Below are positions 1 through 7,477 of a stretch of 11,356 bases of DNA, piece by piece. Where the stretch lies: NCBI GenBank assembly GCA_011524675.1, contig WTJX01000009.1, forward strand, positions 1 to 11,356, in the 5' to 3' direction. This DNA is from Cytophagales bacterium (GTDB lineage: Bacteria; Bacteroidota; Bacteroidia; Cytophagales; JAAEPT01). The notes under the pieces are model-generated. The model was not told where the DNA came from. It saw only the letters and a program-made list of their open reading frames with translations, and did no database searches. The translations under genes were made by a program, and so were the position numbers. Position 1 is the stretch's first letter, and each line of letters begins with the position of its first letter.

Positions 1-786
1 TAATACTTCTGTCGAAACTGGATACTCAGATGAATTATATTCTTCCAACACTACCTCTTGAAGCCTTTTTAAAAAGAAGTCTTTATCTTTTTCTGAAAAA
101 AAGTAACAAAAATCTCGATTAGGTATCACACAATAAATTGGTGATCCAAACTCTTTTTTCAGTTTACCAATGTTTCTATTTAATAACAAAGAACTTTTGA
201 ACACAAAATCTGTGTCAAACCACCCCATACGATGACCTTCAAACTCTTCGATATGAACAACTGTATTGGACAATACTGTACCCATATTATTATTGACCTG
301 TTTCCATAGAGTCTTTTCAGATATCTTCCACTTTTTAAGATGATTACTATCTACCCAAGTAATTTTACTAGCTTCATAGTACACGCAAACTTCATAAAAT
401 TGACCTGTTACTTGATTACAGATGGTTGTTCCAAAATCATCAAAATCAGACGGAAATAACGTTCTATAGAGTTTATTCTTTACTTCACTCCATTTATCAC
501 TTGGTGCATTTCGATCAATATTGGTAATAGTTTTAATAAGATTATTTAACAAATCAAAGTCACCATCTGTGCGGTAATTTTTAATGGCATTATCTAGACT
601 TATCTTGAAGTCAATATCGTTATGTTTTATAAAAATAAGTCCAGTTTCATCAACGGAATCAATTGTTACCCCATGGGTATTTAATCGTCTTTCAAACTCT
701 TGGAATACGGCTTTTTCTTCCTGAGAGTATGAGGCTTTCATTGTCATAAAAATTATTACTAGTGAAATAATAAAGGATATATTCAT
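1..786 (-). CDS. Secreted DUF1444/YtpQ-like protein, C-terminus cut by the window edge
   Basis: An open frame runs from ATG at 786-784 to the left edge without a stop, giving 262 residues with the C-terminus missing. An in-frame TGA lies three codons upstream of the ATG, so the frame cannot start earlier. Residues 1-21 (MNISFIISLVIIFMTMKASYS, followed by QEEK) look like a signal peptide; a shorter start at Met14 would lose most of it. The body has SLDNAIKNY, a stretch with KWSEVKNKLYRTLFP, then YCVIPNRDFCYFF followed by a Leu/Glu-rich helix and YPVSTEVL at the edge. The order of these blocks resembles the DUF1444 family (Bacillus YtpQ), in which a similar helix and a VPI-T-LSF-like segment lie near the C-terminus; only a few dozen residues would then be missing. 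This family link is recalled from memory, not from an alignment. The function of DUF1444 proteins is unknown. No promoter was recognised. The gene is divergent from the T9SS protein at 1065. Confidence 0.75.
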   Translation of the reverse strand, partial: MNISFIISLVIIFMTMKASYSQEEKAVFQEFERRLNTHGVTIDSVDETGLIFIKHNDIDFKISLDNAIKNYRTDGDFDLLNNLIKTITNIDRNAPSDKWSEVKNKLYRTLFPSDFDDFGTTICNQVTGQFYEVCVYYEASKITWVDSNHLKKWKISEKTLWKQVNNNMGTVLSNTVVHIEEFEGHRMGWFDTDFVFKSSLLLNRNIGKLKKEFGSPIYCVIPNRDFCYFFSEKDKDFFLKRLQEVVLEEYNSSEYPVSTEVL

Positions 787-856
787 ACTAAATCATTATA
801 AGTACATTAAATCAAACTTCCCACCCCACTTTCAAAGCAGAAAAGGCAGAAGTTAA

Positions 857-1006
857 TTAATTCTACTTTACGAAGTTAAAACTAAACTTGATTTTTTATG
901 CGTTAGGGATAGAGTCGGCATCCTTTTTGACCCTCAAAAGGCAAAAAAGATAGAGCGGATAGCCCGACCCGAAGGGGAACGCCCTAACTTCGTAAAGTAG
1001 AATTAA
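857..1006. repeat. 150-bp element bounded by perfect 22-bp inverted repeats
   Basis: Positions 857-878 and 985-1006 are exact reverse complements over 22 bases (core CTACTTTACGAAGTTA on the left, TAACTTCGTAAAGTAG on the right). They enclose 106 bases that are clearly richer in G and C than their surroundings. Both arms end in TTAA (857-860 and 1003-1006), so the unit could also be read as 861-1002 flanked by TTAA. There is no open reading frame inside. The size and symmetry fit a MITE-like or dispersed non-coding repeat, or a long hairpin that ends transcription between two divergent genes. No second copy occurs in the window, so a mobile origin is inference only. Confidence 0.75.
900..984 (+). 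ncRNA. Candidate structured RNA or dispersed Bacteroidota repeat core
   Basis: The core starts GCGTTAGGGATAG and ends with AGCGGATAGCCCGACCC then GAAGGGGAACGCCC. CCC-GAA-GGG (968-976) can form a small hairpin, and GTTAGGG (902-908) can pair with CCCTAAC (982-988). That second pairing competes with the outer 22-bp arm, because CCCTAAC overlaps its first bases. From memory, similar GCGT-AGGGAT ... AGCGGA-AGCCCGACCC ... ACGCCC sequences are frequent in intergenic regions of Bacteroidota and may correspond to a described motif such as Flavo-1; this could not be confirmed. Strand is assigned from the remembered orientation of those elements. It could be an untranscribed repeat. Confidence 0.4.
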
Positions 1007-1027
1007 ACAAACACCATAAATTTTACG

Positions 1028-1035
1028 TATATTTG
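1028..1035 (+). promoter_or_regulatory. Bacteroidota-type -7 box upstream of the small T9SS protein
   Basis: TATATTTG matches the Bacteroidota -7 consensus TAnnTTTG and lies 29 bases before the ATG at 1065. No TTTG or TTG is found about 19-21 bases further upstream, where the end of the 150-bp inverted-repeat element lies, so this is a one-sided match. Confidence 0.45.
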
Positions 1036-1064
1036 ACATAACTCTCAACTATATTAATCTAGTC

Positions 1065-1853
1065 ATGAAACACTTTTTACTATTCATCATCACAGCTTTT
1101 TCTTTCACAAGTTTTGCACAACTGACACCAGACCCCGTACCTGATGCTTTTGACCTAGCAGGTTTTAATAGTAATGGTGCTGATTCAAAAGGTGGTAGAT
1201 TAGACTATACACATGGTCTTGACGTAACACAATTTTCATCAAGTGTGGCTCTTACAAACACAAATCATTATCTAGTTGATCTACATGCTAACGATACAGC
1301 TTTTATAGTCTTTACAGTTAGTAGTATATCATCAGGTGCAAATGACACTGGTGAAACTTATGATACATTAACACTTGAAGCAAAGTTTCTCACGTATACA
1401 GACACTAAAAGTCCAGTATGCACTTTCTTCAACAGGTATGATTCCTATGACCAAATCGGGTTTAGTGGAGGCGCTGTAAAAGCTTCTGATTGGTATAGTT
1501 TTAAATTTGTAGAATATAAAACAGACACGTTGTTCTTGGTTGTAAATTCAGGATACGTAGAGTTAGATTATATCGCCATTAGAACTACTAATTCAGAAGT
1601 AATAGCAACCCTTACTAATGAAAACAATGCTCTTGGAAATGCTATTATCACTAATCCAGTATCTAATGATATGCTTTCTATCAATTTACAAGGAAATAAG
1701 GCAAACTTCGAACTTGTTTCTCTTGAAGGAAACGTACTAAAATCTTTTGACGTAAACGACAATGCTGAAATCCCAGTAAGTGATATTGACGCTGGAATGT
1801 ATATCCTTAGAGAAGCGAACACTGCTCATTACAGAAAAATTATCATCAAGTAA
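1065..1853 (+). CDS. Small T9SS-exported protein of unknown function
   Basis: A 262-residue protein. Residues 1-18 (MKHFLLFIITAFSFTSFA) form a signal peptide with likely cleavage before Gln19. Residues about 193-262 are a type A T9SS C-terminal sorting domain: it opens with ITNPVSNDMLSI, continues with the LVSLEGNVLKSF strand and IPVSDIDAGMYIL, and ends in a basic YRKIIIK tail. Such domains direct the protein across the outer membrane and are then removed, with attachment to the surface or release. The middle (19-190) is rich in Thr, Ser and Asp and looks all-beta; its end, SGYVELDYIAI, recalls the last strand of jelly-roll carbohydrate-binding modules, but the match is too weak to name a family. 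It converges with the giant T9SS protein downstream. A -7 box lies at 1028. The gene call is sure; the function is unknown. Confidence 0.9.
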   Translation: MKHFLLFIITAFSFTSFAQLTPDPVPDAFDLAGFNSNGADSKGGRLDYTHGLDVTQFSSSVALTNTNHYLVDLHANDTAFIVFTVSSISSGANDTGETYDTLTLEAKFLTYTDTKSPVCTFFNRYDSYDQIGFSGGAVKASDWYSFKFVEYKTDTLFLVVNSGYVELDYIAIRTTNSEVIATLTNENNALGNAIITNPVSNDMLSINLQGNKANFELVSLEGNVLKSFDVNDNAEIPVSDIDAGMYILREANTAHYRKIIIK

Positions 1854-1876
1854 GTTTACCTAAAAACTTATTTTTC

Positions 1877-1942
1877 TAAGTAGGCGAACAAAAATAAAAC
1901 CACTCATTTTTTAAAACACAATTATTTTTGTCTGCCTACTTA
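1877..1942. terminator. Long imperfect hairpin between convergent genes
   Basis: Arms 1877-1897 and 1922-1942 are 21 bases each and complementary except at two positions (GCGAAC facing GTCTGC), with a 24-base loop. The outer part TAAGTAGGC/GCCTACTTA is GC-richer and the inner part is A/T tracts. It starts 23 bases after the stop of the upstream T9SS gene and lies 146 bases past the stop of the convergent giant gene, so it may serve as a terminator for either direction. T-rich stretches follow on both strands, but no strong U-run directly abuts the stem. Confidence 0.6.
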
Positions 1943-2087
1943 TCTTATTTATTTCCATTTAACTTCTCATAACGAATGCTAATACATATTTAGGGTTAAA
2001 AAAAGATAACGTACTAATTTTCAGTGCTTTGATACTTTAATAGAAGACTTTGCAAAACAATCTTTTGGAAAACCTTCTGCTATTATA

Positions 2088-5000
2088 TTAATTTTTGACA
2101 AGTTTTGCTTGCTGCATTCCCTCGCTTGTCTCTAGCTGCAGAAAATAAAGCCCATTTGGTAAGTACTTTAGCTGTTCTATTTGAACTTCCTTTGCATTTA
2201 TGGATTGAAACAATAACTCTTCGCCTTGCTGATTGTATAAACGAAGAGAGTAAATACTATGTGTGCTTTCTGATGGGTACTGTATCGTCAACTCTTCACC
2301 TGCTTGGAAAGGAACTGGATAAACTTGTATCTCTGTAGTTGTTGCTTCTACTGTTCGCGAATTGGTACTTATCGAAACAATTTTTGAAACAGTTGTTCCA
2401 CCATCAAAATCTACTTGACGGATACGGTAATAATAATTTTCTCCTGTTTGATACTGATAGTCGGCATAGTGATACACTAAGTTTTCTATACTCCTACCTG
2501 CTCCATCAAGGTAACCTAAAGAATCAAAATGTATTGCATCGCTTGAACCTTCTATTACAAAATATGCATTGTTTATCTCACTAGCGGTGATCCATAGTAG
2601 GTTGGGGATGTTGTTGACTATCTCAGCAGAAAAACGCACAAAGGTTACAGGTAGTGGATTCAATATTTCTGACTCCTCTGTGGTAGCAAAGCTTACTTGC
2701 CCTGCCTGTGTTATTATTTGCCCTGCATCTGCTTGTATGCTTCCATTGGATATACTTGAAGAGCCTTCTACTGTAGCTTCTAAAAACACCCACTTGAGAG
2801 AATCTTCGTTGTAGTACGCCATATCCAATACGTCTGTGGCGTTGATCCCACTTTCTCTTTGTGTATCGTCCCATGTGAGTGTAACGGTATAGTTGGTATC
2901 TGCATTTGTTCCAAAATCTATATCCCAATATTCTACAATACTTACTCTTGCTATATCATCTTGAAAGTTGGTATGGTTAGCACTAAGGGTTGTAGGGTCT
3001 TCATAATTGTATGCTACACTCACTGTATCTGTCGTTGCGTCTGTGCTGCTAGTCAAGGTCATAGGGGCATAGATACCGTCTTTGCCGACAGGAAACTCAA
3101 AGTCATCGTCTCCTACCTTGGTTAGAGGACCAGATACATAGCTATTAGTAGAAGCATTGCTTATGATTGCGTTATCTTCTATGATAAGCTTCTCTGTAGT
3201 AGTCGTATGGAGTTGTCCTTGTGTCAAATCTAACTCTCCGGCTATCTTTATGGTCGTTTCGAGTGTTAGGCGATCATCGGCTTCAGTTTTGTTAAGCGTA
3301 AGATTTTCAAAGGTGATCTCATTTCCACTAAGGGTAGCATCTACCGTACCTTCAAAAATAACTTCACCACCTGTTACGGTAAATACGCCTTCATTTTCCA
3401 AATCACCATAGATAGTGATGCCGCCTCCTGTAGTGAGGTCTATCGTACCATTATTGTATAGCGTTCTTACGGCTGGCGTTAGGGCATTGAGTATAGGATA
3501 GTCTGTAACGCCTACCCCTGTTTGTATGATATAGGCATCTGTACTTGCATCTGGTACTTCTCCATAACACCAATTGGCAGGGTTATCCCAGTCATTGTCT
3601 GTTGGATTGGCTTGTCCATGCCATACAGATATGTCTCCACTACCATCATTCAAGGCAGCCAAGGCCACATTTCCTATCCCTACCTCCGTCAAAGTAAGTC
3701 CAACTCTAAAAGTGGTTTCCCCTTCTTGGGATTTAACGACGATCTCAGATTCGTCTGTCAGATAGTAATTTTCTGTGGCTACAAAAGTACCGTGATCTGC
3801 CGTACTCAATATTAATGCACCATCAAGAAATACTTCTGTCAAAAGGTTATCTCTATTAGTCCAATTCAAGAGGTCTAAGCTTATTTGATAATAACCACAA
3901 GGAAAGCCTTTTCTTTTAAAAACAATAGAGTAATAGTCCTCCTCTGTAGAGGTACACCCAAAATATTGATTATTCAAATTCTTAGAAGGGTTTTCTCTCG
4001 TTAAAAAGTCATTTGATGACTGAAACCCAAACAAAGCGCTTGTAGGACTAAATACATCATAGTAACCATAATAATCTTGATAGTCGGGACTGTCAAAAAA
4101 GTAGGCTACCCATTCATTGTCTCCAAACAATGAAGTATCTCCAGGTGTACCATCTGCTATGTCAAAAACATTTATAAAAACAGAGTCTTCTGTAGGGTTG
4201 TCATGCACACAGCTATTCCCTGCTATAGTCCCTTCTACCTTATAGTATGTCGCACTATTGGGAGAGGCTGTTATTTCTGAACCAGAGGTAGATGACAAAG
4301 GCTGGTCTGATGACCATATATAACTATTTGCCCCTGTAGCTTGTAAGCTTACTTCTCCCAAAGAGGTGGCTCCTGTAACGCAGGCACTATCTCCGTCTAA
4401 ATTCACAATACTTGTTAAAGCAGAATCTGAGGAAATCACTTTAATGCTATCTATAAAATCAAAATCACTTCCCTCACAACCGTCTATGGTTACCATGTAA
4501 GTTACGGTATCTGCTTGACCACTACTTGGCGAAATATAATAAGCGGTATCGTTATTTGCAGAGAAACGATCTATATTGTTTGTCCCCGCGACTACATTCC
4601 AATGATAGTTTTCTCCTCGTGTGGTGATCTCAAGCTCAGAACCTCCAGTACATATAAAATACTCGTCCACCGAGGGGCTTGTAATCAGTTTAATGGATTC
4701 TTGTTCTGTTATACCTAAAGGAATAAAATCTACTGCCATACTTCCATCACCAGCTAAGTTGGTCAACCTCACTTCCACTTCTGAGTCTTCCCTTAATACA
4801 CCTGTCCATGCTGCCTCAAAAAGCACATTGAATACACTGTTAGACGCTACTAGTTCTCCATCAACATATATCTCTCCTGCGGCATCATTGTATATATCTA
4901 ATTGATACCTGTTACACTCAAAGCCCTTACGCTTATATACCACATTATATGCGTTATTGAAACCTGTATTTGGACCATTATTGGAACAGCCAGCATAGTA

Positions 5001-6236
5001 GTTGACCACTGTTGAGAGAGACGGGTCTTCGTCTACCGTCCAAAAATCTTCTGAGTCAAAGCTTGCCTCCGAGCTATCCCCAAAAGTCGCAACACCATAA
5101 TAATATTCATAATTTTGTGATTCATTGCCATAGAAATACTCTTTCCATTCATAATCCCCAAAGACTGAGGTATCGCCTACGGTGTTACTCTCCACGTCTA
5201 TATACATGGAATCTGCCGTAGCACATGTCCCTTGTATCTCATCGTTTGAAACTACATAGTATTGATTTGCCGAAGGAGAAACGGTGATAGTATTTGCTGT
5301 GGTAGCATCAATATCATTGATGGGAAACCATGTGATCCCCGTACTCAAGTTAGATGTTAATACCACTTGCTCGCCACCTCCGCAAATATCACTAGCATCA
5401 ACACTCTCTATGGCTAGTCCTTCTGTGCTAATGACTGTTAAAGTATCTTTGATCGTTTGACCATCAAGCATAGCTTCTATATAGTAGCGTACTGTCGTAG
5501 CATTTTCGTTTTCATATACTACCGTATCATTATCTGTTGCATTGAGCAAGGCTATATCTCCTGCATCTGCCGATGTCCAAACATAGTTTGTCAAATTTGT
5601 ATCTGCACTGATGGCTATCGCTGTATTGGTACATACATATAAGGTATCTTCTTCGATTGGGTTAAAAGTTTTTGCTAAACGTAACTCCATCAGTGTAAAA
5701 TCATCGTTCCCATTGGTGTTTCTAATAATAAATGAGTGGAGTATTTTGTCTGAGGAAATATCTGCATCTGTAATAGAGAAACGATTGTAAAAACTTACAT
5801 CATTTGTTATACCTGCTGTGATGGTATGAAACAATGTACCTGTCTCGTCATACAGTTCTATGTCAAAGTTGTCGTCTCTAGTGGTATTTAAGTTTGCACC
5901 CCATAAGTCAAAAGCAAACTCAAAGCCCTCTCCTAAGGCAATAGGAGTTTGTAGACTATACGCTACCCATGCGTTGGTTAAAGTCGCAAACTGTAAGCCT
6001 GTAGCCTCACTAAAGGTTAGTGTAGGTGATGTTGCTATTGGGGCATTAGGGTCATAAACGAAGCCATCGTTTATGGTGTTAAAAGGAAAGGCTTGTCCGT
6101 TTTGGTAATTGAGGGTATTGGAGGAAGCAGAATCTGTTACAGTAAGTATAAGTTCACTATATTCTTGGGATAGTCCAATACATGAAAAAAAGCAGTAATA
6201 TATAATGAAAAGAAAAGGTTTTATAAGTGTCTTCAT
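2088..6236 (-). CDS. Giant multidomain T9SS surface protein
   Basis: A 1382-residue secreted protein. Residues 1-23 are a signal peptide (hydrophobic LFIIYYCFFSCIGLS before Gln24). In order: a jelly-roll-like domain (about 25-195); two Ig/PKD-like segments (about 196-350); a 156-residue module (354-509) starting GDTSVFGDYEW; two more Ig-like segments with the pattern T-YYISPS or A-YYKVEG (about 515-695); a second copy of the module (699-854) starting GDTSLFGDNEW; a region opening WHGQ and NDWDNPANW, typical of T9SS proteins, followed by beta-helix-like repeats (about 870-1190); a Fn3-like segment with LPVTFVRFSAE, LLWITASEINNAYFVIEGS and YYYRIRQVDFDGG (about 1190-1295); and a T9SS type A sorting domain (about 1304-1382, VYPVPF to QQAKLVKN). 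It has no recognised catalytic motif. It probably acts outside the cell as an adhesin, binding or structural protein. It is a single-gene unit, convergent with the small T9SS gene. Confidence 0.93.
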   Translation of the reverse strand: MKTLIKPFLFIIYYCFFSCIGLSQEYSELILTVTDSASSNTLNYQNGQAFPFNTINDGFVYDPNAPIATSPTLTFSEATGLQFATLTNAWVAYSLQTPIALGEGFEFAFDLWGANLNTTRDDNFDIELYDETGTLFHTITAGITNDVSFYNRFSITDADISSDKILHSFIIRNTNGNDDFTLMELRLAKTFNPIEEDTLYVCTNTAIAISADTNLTNYVWTSADAGDIALLNATDNDTVVYENENATTVRYYIEAMLDGQTIKDTLTVISTEGLAIESVDASDICGGGEQVVLTSNLSTGITWFPINDIDATTANTITVSPSANQYYVVSNDEIQGTCATADSMYIDVESNTVGDTSVFGDYEWKEYFYGNESQNYEYYYGVATFGDSSEASFDSEDFWTVDEDPSLSTVVNYYAGCSNNGPNTGFNNAYNVVYKRKGFECNRYQLDIYNDAAGEIYVDGELVASNSVFNVLFEAAWTGVLREDSEVEVRLTNLAGDGSMAVDFIPLGITEQESIKLITSPSVDEYFICTGGSELEITTRGENYHWNVVAGTNNIDRFSANNDTAYYISPSSGQADTVTYMVTIDGCEGSDFDFIDSIKVISSDSALTSIVNLDGDSACVTGATSLGEVSLQATGANSYIWSSDQPLSSTSGSEITASPNSATYYKVEGTIAGNSCVHDNPTEDSVFINVFDIADGTPGDTSLFGDNEWVAYFFDSPDYQDYYGYYDVFSPTSALFGFQSSNDFLTRENPSKNLNNQYFGCTSTEEDYYSIVFKRKGFPCGYYQISLDLLNWTNRDNLLTEVFLDGALILSTADHGTFVATENYYLTDESEIVVKSQEGETTFRVGLTLTEVGIGNVALAALNDGSGDISVWHGQANPTDNDWDNPANWCYGEVPDASTDAYIIQTGVGVTDYPILNALTPAVRTLYNNGTIDLTTGGGITIYGDLENEGVFTVTGGEVIFEGTVDATLSGNEITFENLTLNKTEADDRLTLETTIKIAGELDLTQGQLHTTTTEKLIIEDNAIISNASTNSYVSGPLTKVGDDDFEFPVGKDGIYAPMTLTSSTDATTDTVSVAYNYEDPTTLSANHTNFQDDIARVSIVEYWDIDFGTNADTNYTVTLTWDDTQRESGINATDVLDMAYYNEDSLKWVFLEATVEGSSSISNGSIQADAGQIITQAGQVSFATTEESEILNPLPVTFVRFSAEIVNNIPNLLWITASEINNAYFVIEGSSDAIHFDSLGYLDGAGRSIENLVYHYADYQYQTGENYYYRIRQVDFDGGTTVSKIVSISTNSRTVEATTTEIQVYPVPFQAGEELTIQYPSESTHSIYSLRLYNQQGEELLFQSINAKEVQIEQLKYLPNGLYFLQLETSEGMQQAKLVKN
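3675..4142 (-). repeat. Second copy of the 156-residue GDTS-FG-W module (residues 699-854)
   Basis: This copy begins GDTSLFGDNEWVAYFFD and continues with YYGYYDVFSPTSALFGF, NQYFGCTSTEEDYYSIVF, KRKGFPCGYYQISL and VFLDGALI, ending near LTEVGIG. It has exactly the same length as the first copy by the chosen boundaries, and the two Cys (GC and KRKGF-C) are kept in both, so they may form a disulfide. At DNA level the copies are well diverged, so the duplication is old. Confidence 0.7.
4710..5177 (-). repeat. First copy of the 156-residue GDTS-FG-W module (residues 354-509)
   Basis: This copy begins GDTSVFGDYEWKEYFYG. It has YYYGVATFGDSS, then a Cys (YYAGCSNNG), the marker VVYKRKGFECNRYQLDI, IYVDGELV and ends AVDFIPLGI. 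The second copy shares GDTS-FGD-EW--YF, Y-YYG, Y-GC, V-KRKGF-C--YQ and DG-L in the same order. From memory, KRxGFpCG-Y with a following DG-V segment recurs in T9SS proteins of this phylum, perhaps as a PA14- or jelly-roll-like binding module. Confidence 0.7.
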
Positions 6237-6425
6237 AGTTGTTCGATTTGGTTGTAATAATTAAATATTATCCAAACTCAAATTACAAAGCACCTATCAG
6301 TAACTATTTCAAAAATCACCGAAATAATTGCAAAAATAGCCAGCTATAAAAACAAAAGCGGAATAAAAGTCTTTAGGACATATATTTTAAAAAACAAAGT
6401 ATTCTTATCTCTTAGCATACGACAC

Positions 6426-6446
6426 GATTCTATTCCACGAAAGTGG
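6426..6446 (+). repeat. 21-bp inverted repeat, left copy, with GAAA-loop hairpin
   Basis: A GATTCTATT tail is followed by CCACGAAAGTGG. The core can fold as CCAC-GAAA-GTGG, extended here by a U-G and a U-A pair to a 6-bp stem, with a GNRA-type tetraloop on the plus-strand RNA. An exact copy in opposite orientation lies at 8568-8588. The site is about 76 bases past the stop of the MBL-fold gene, so it may act as a terminator or REP-like palindrome; no U-run follows on the minus strand. Confidence 0.65.
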
Positions 6447-6494
6447 GAGGCAAAACTTGAGCATTTTCAATCATGCGCTTGTGAGCTAAACCTC

Positions 6495-6515
6495 TTTAAT
6501 CCTTAATCTTTAATC
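6495..6515 (+). repeat. Three tandem 7-bp repeats next to a stop codon
   Basis: TTTAATC, CTTAATC and TTTAATC follow one another directly, ending six bases before the stop codon of the MBL-fold gene. On the minus strand they read GATTAAA-type units with stops in several frames. Such short T/A repeats after genes are common in AT-rich genomes, and no role is proposed. Confidence 0.5.
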
Positions 6516-6521
6516 TCAAGT

Positions 6522-7466
6522 CTATAACTTATATGCTTTATCAAATTGGGTTATGAGTTCATCCAGCTCAGTAGCATCATATTTCCTAGAGTAATGCACT
6601 GGAATGGCATTTTTTACATTGCACTCTTTCATGATACTACCAGACATTGCAGCGTAACTATGGTAGTTTTTGACCGCTAACTCTTTGTCTTCATTTTTAT
6701 AAAAACACTCGATATAAACATCGTCGCAATGAGTAAACTTATTTTTGATCTTGATATGGTTGTCATGGCTAGCGGCATGATCCATGATGACACCTAGTCG
6801 CTTACCTTGTATAATAGATACCATTGGAAAAAGATCTTTTGCTAGGTATTCCTTTTCTTCAATTTGTATCACTTTATTTTCATCATTAAGTATATAGGCA
6901 TTTTTTAGTTCGCTGATCCATTTCCCTCCTTTAAAACCATCTTTAAGATTAATTTTTAGTTTATCTTCTGCTCTGAACAAATAAGCAATAGAGCTTGTCT
7001 TGTGATCTAAAATTTCAAACTCAACACTAAAATCTTTTTCTGTGAAAATGCTTTCCTGTTCACAAACAGCAACTTCTTCTTTTTCCCATAGAGGAGGGTT
7101 AAGGTTAGTTATGCTATACGTTGATGTATCTTTTATTTCTCTAATCTCATATGTCACTGCTCCAGCTTCTATGAGGTTCCAACAATAGCTTTTTATTCTA
7201 TGTTGTATTTGATCCGTTATGCCTGCTGGTCCGCAAATAGTAACCTTTTTTTCTGTACCTATTTGATGTCTGAGTAATTTATCAAAGTTTATAAAATGAT
7301 CGATATGAGTATGGCTCAAAAAGATTGCTTTTGTATTTCGACACTCTTTTGCACTCAACGCCTTGGCTTCACCGCAGTCACAAATATAGTTGTATGAGTG
7401 ATTTTGAACATTTATCAATAAGCACACATCTTCGTCTCTTTCACTCTTTATCTCTACACTAAACAT
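6522..7466 (-). CDS. RNase Z-like metallo-beta-lactamase-fold hydrolase
   Basis: A 314-residue cytoplasmic protein without signal peptide. It has the full set of MBL metal ligands: HTHIDH at 52-57, His155 in ILDHKTSSIAYLF, Asp229 in GVIMDHAASHD and His291 in PVHYSRKY. The end is characteristic of the RNase Z branch: VYIECFY (250-256) in the place of the family's IHEATF, NYHSYAAMSG (267-276) for HsT-xxA, and VHYSRKY for tHFSxRY. The usual GDT motif at the bridging Asp is MDHA here, and residues about 168-212 form a Lys-rich stretch not expected in a minimal enzyme. The family contains tRNA 3'-processing enzymes, phosphodiesterases and lactone or ester hydrolases. Its place in an operon with an alpha/beta hydrolase (11-base gap) argues for a small-molecule or ester substrate rather than tRNA, but this is inference. 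It could still be the RNase Z of this genome. Confidence 0.87.
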   Translation of the reverse strand: MFSVEIKSERDEDVCLLINVQNHSYNYICDCGEAKALSAKECRNTKAIFLSHTHIDHFINFDKLLRHQIGTEKKVTICGPAGITDQIQHRIKSYCWNLIEAGAVTYEIREIKDTSTYSITNLNPPLWEKEEVAVCEQESIFTEKDFSVEFEILDHKTSSIAYLFRAEDKLKINLKDGFKGGKWISELKNAYILNDENKVIQIEEKEYLAKDLFPMVSIIQGKRLGVIMDHAASHDNHIKIKNKFTHCDDVYIECFYKNEDKELAVKNYHSYAAMSGSIMKECNVKNAIPVHYSRKYDATELDELITQFDKAYKL

Positions 7467-7477
7467 ATTATTTATAA

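Noticed and set aside
900..1006. Integron attC site, suggested by GTTAGGG and CCCTAAC in an inverted-repeat element
   Set aside because: The order is reversed relative to attC (which reads RYYYAAC first and GTTRRRY last), the seventh base breaks the consensus, and no integrase or cassette array is present.
1568..1822. Minus-strand 84-codon frame inside the small T9SS gene
   Set aside because: It is antisense to the sorting domain of a well-supported gene and shows no family features.
2105..6057. Several plus-strand open frames of 60-100 codons within the giant T9SS gene
   Set aside because: They lie antisense to a continuous 1382-codon frame with clear domains, have no signal, motif or promoter, and are low-quality translations rich in Cys/Ile/Ser.
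6237..6330. Promoter of the giant T9SS gene
   Set aside because: TTTG and TA-rich pieces occur on the minus strand (for example GATTTTTG and TAATATTT), but no pair meets both the sequence and the 19-20 base spacing.
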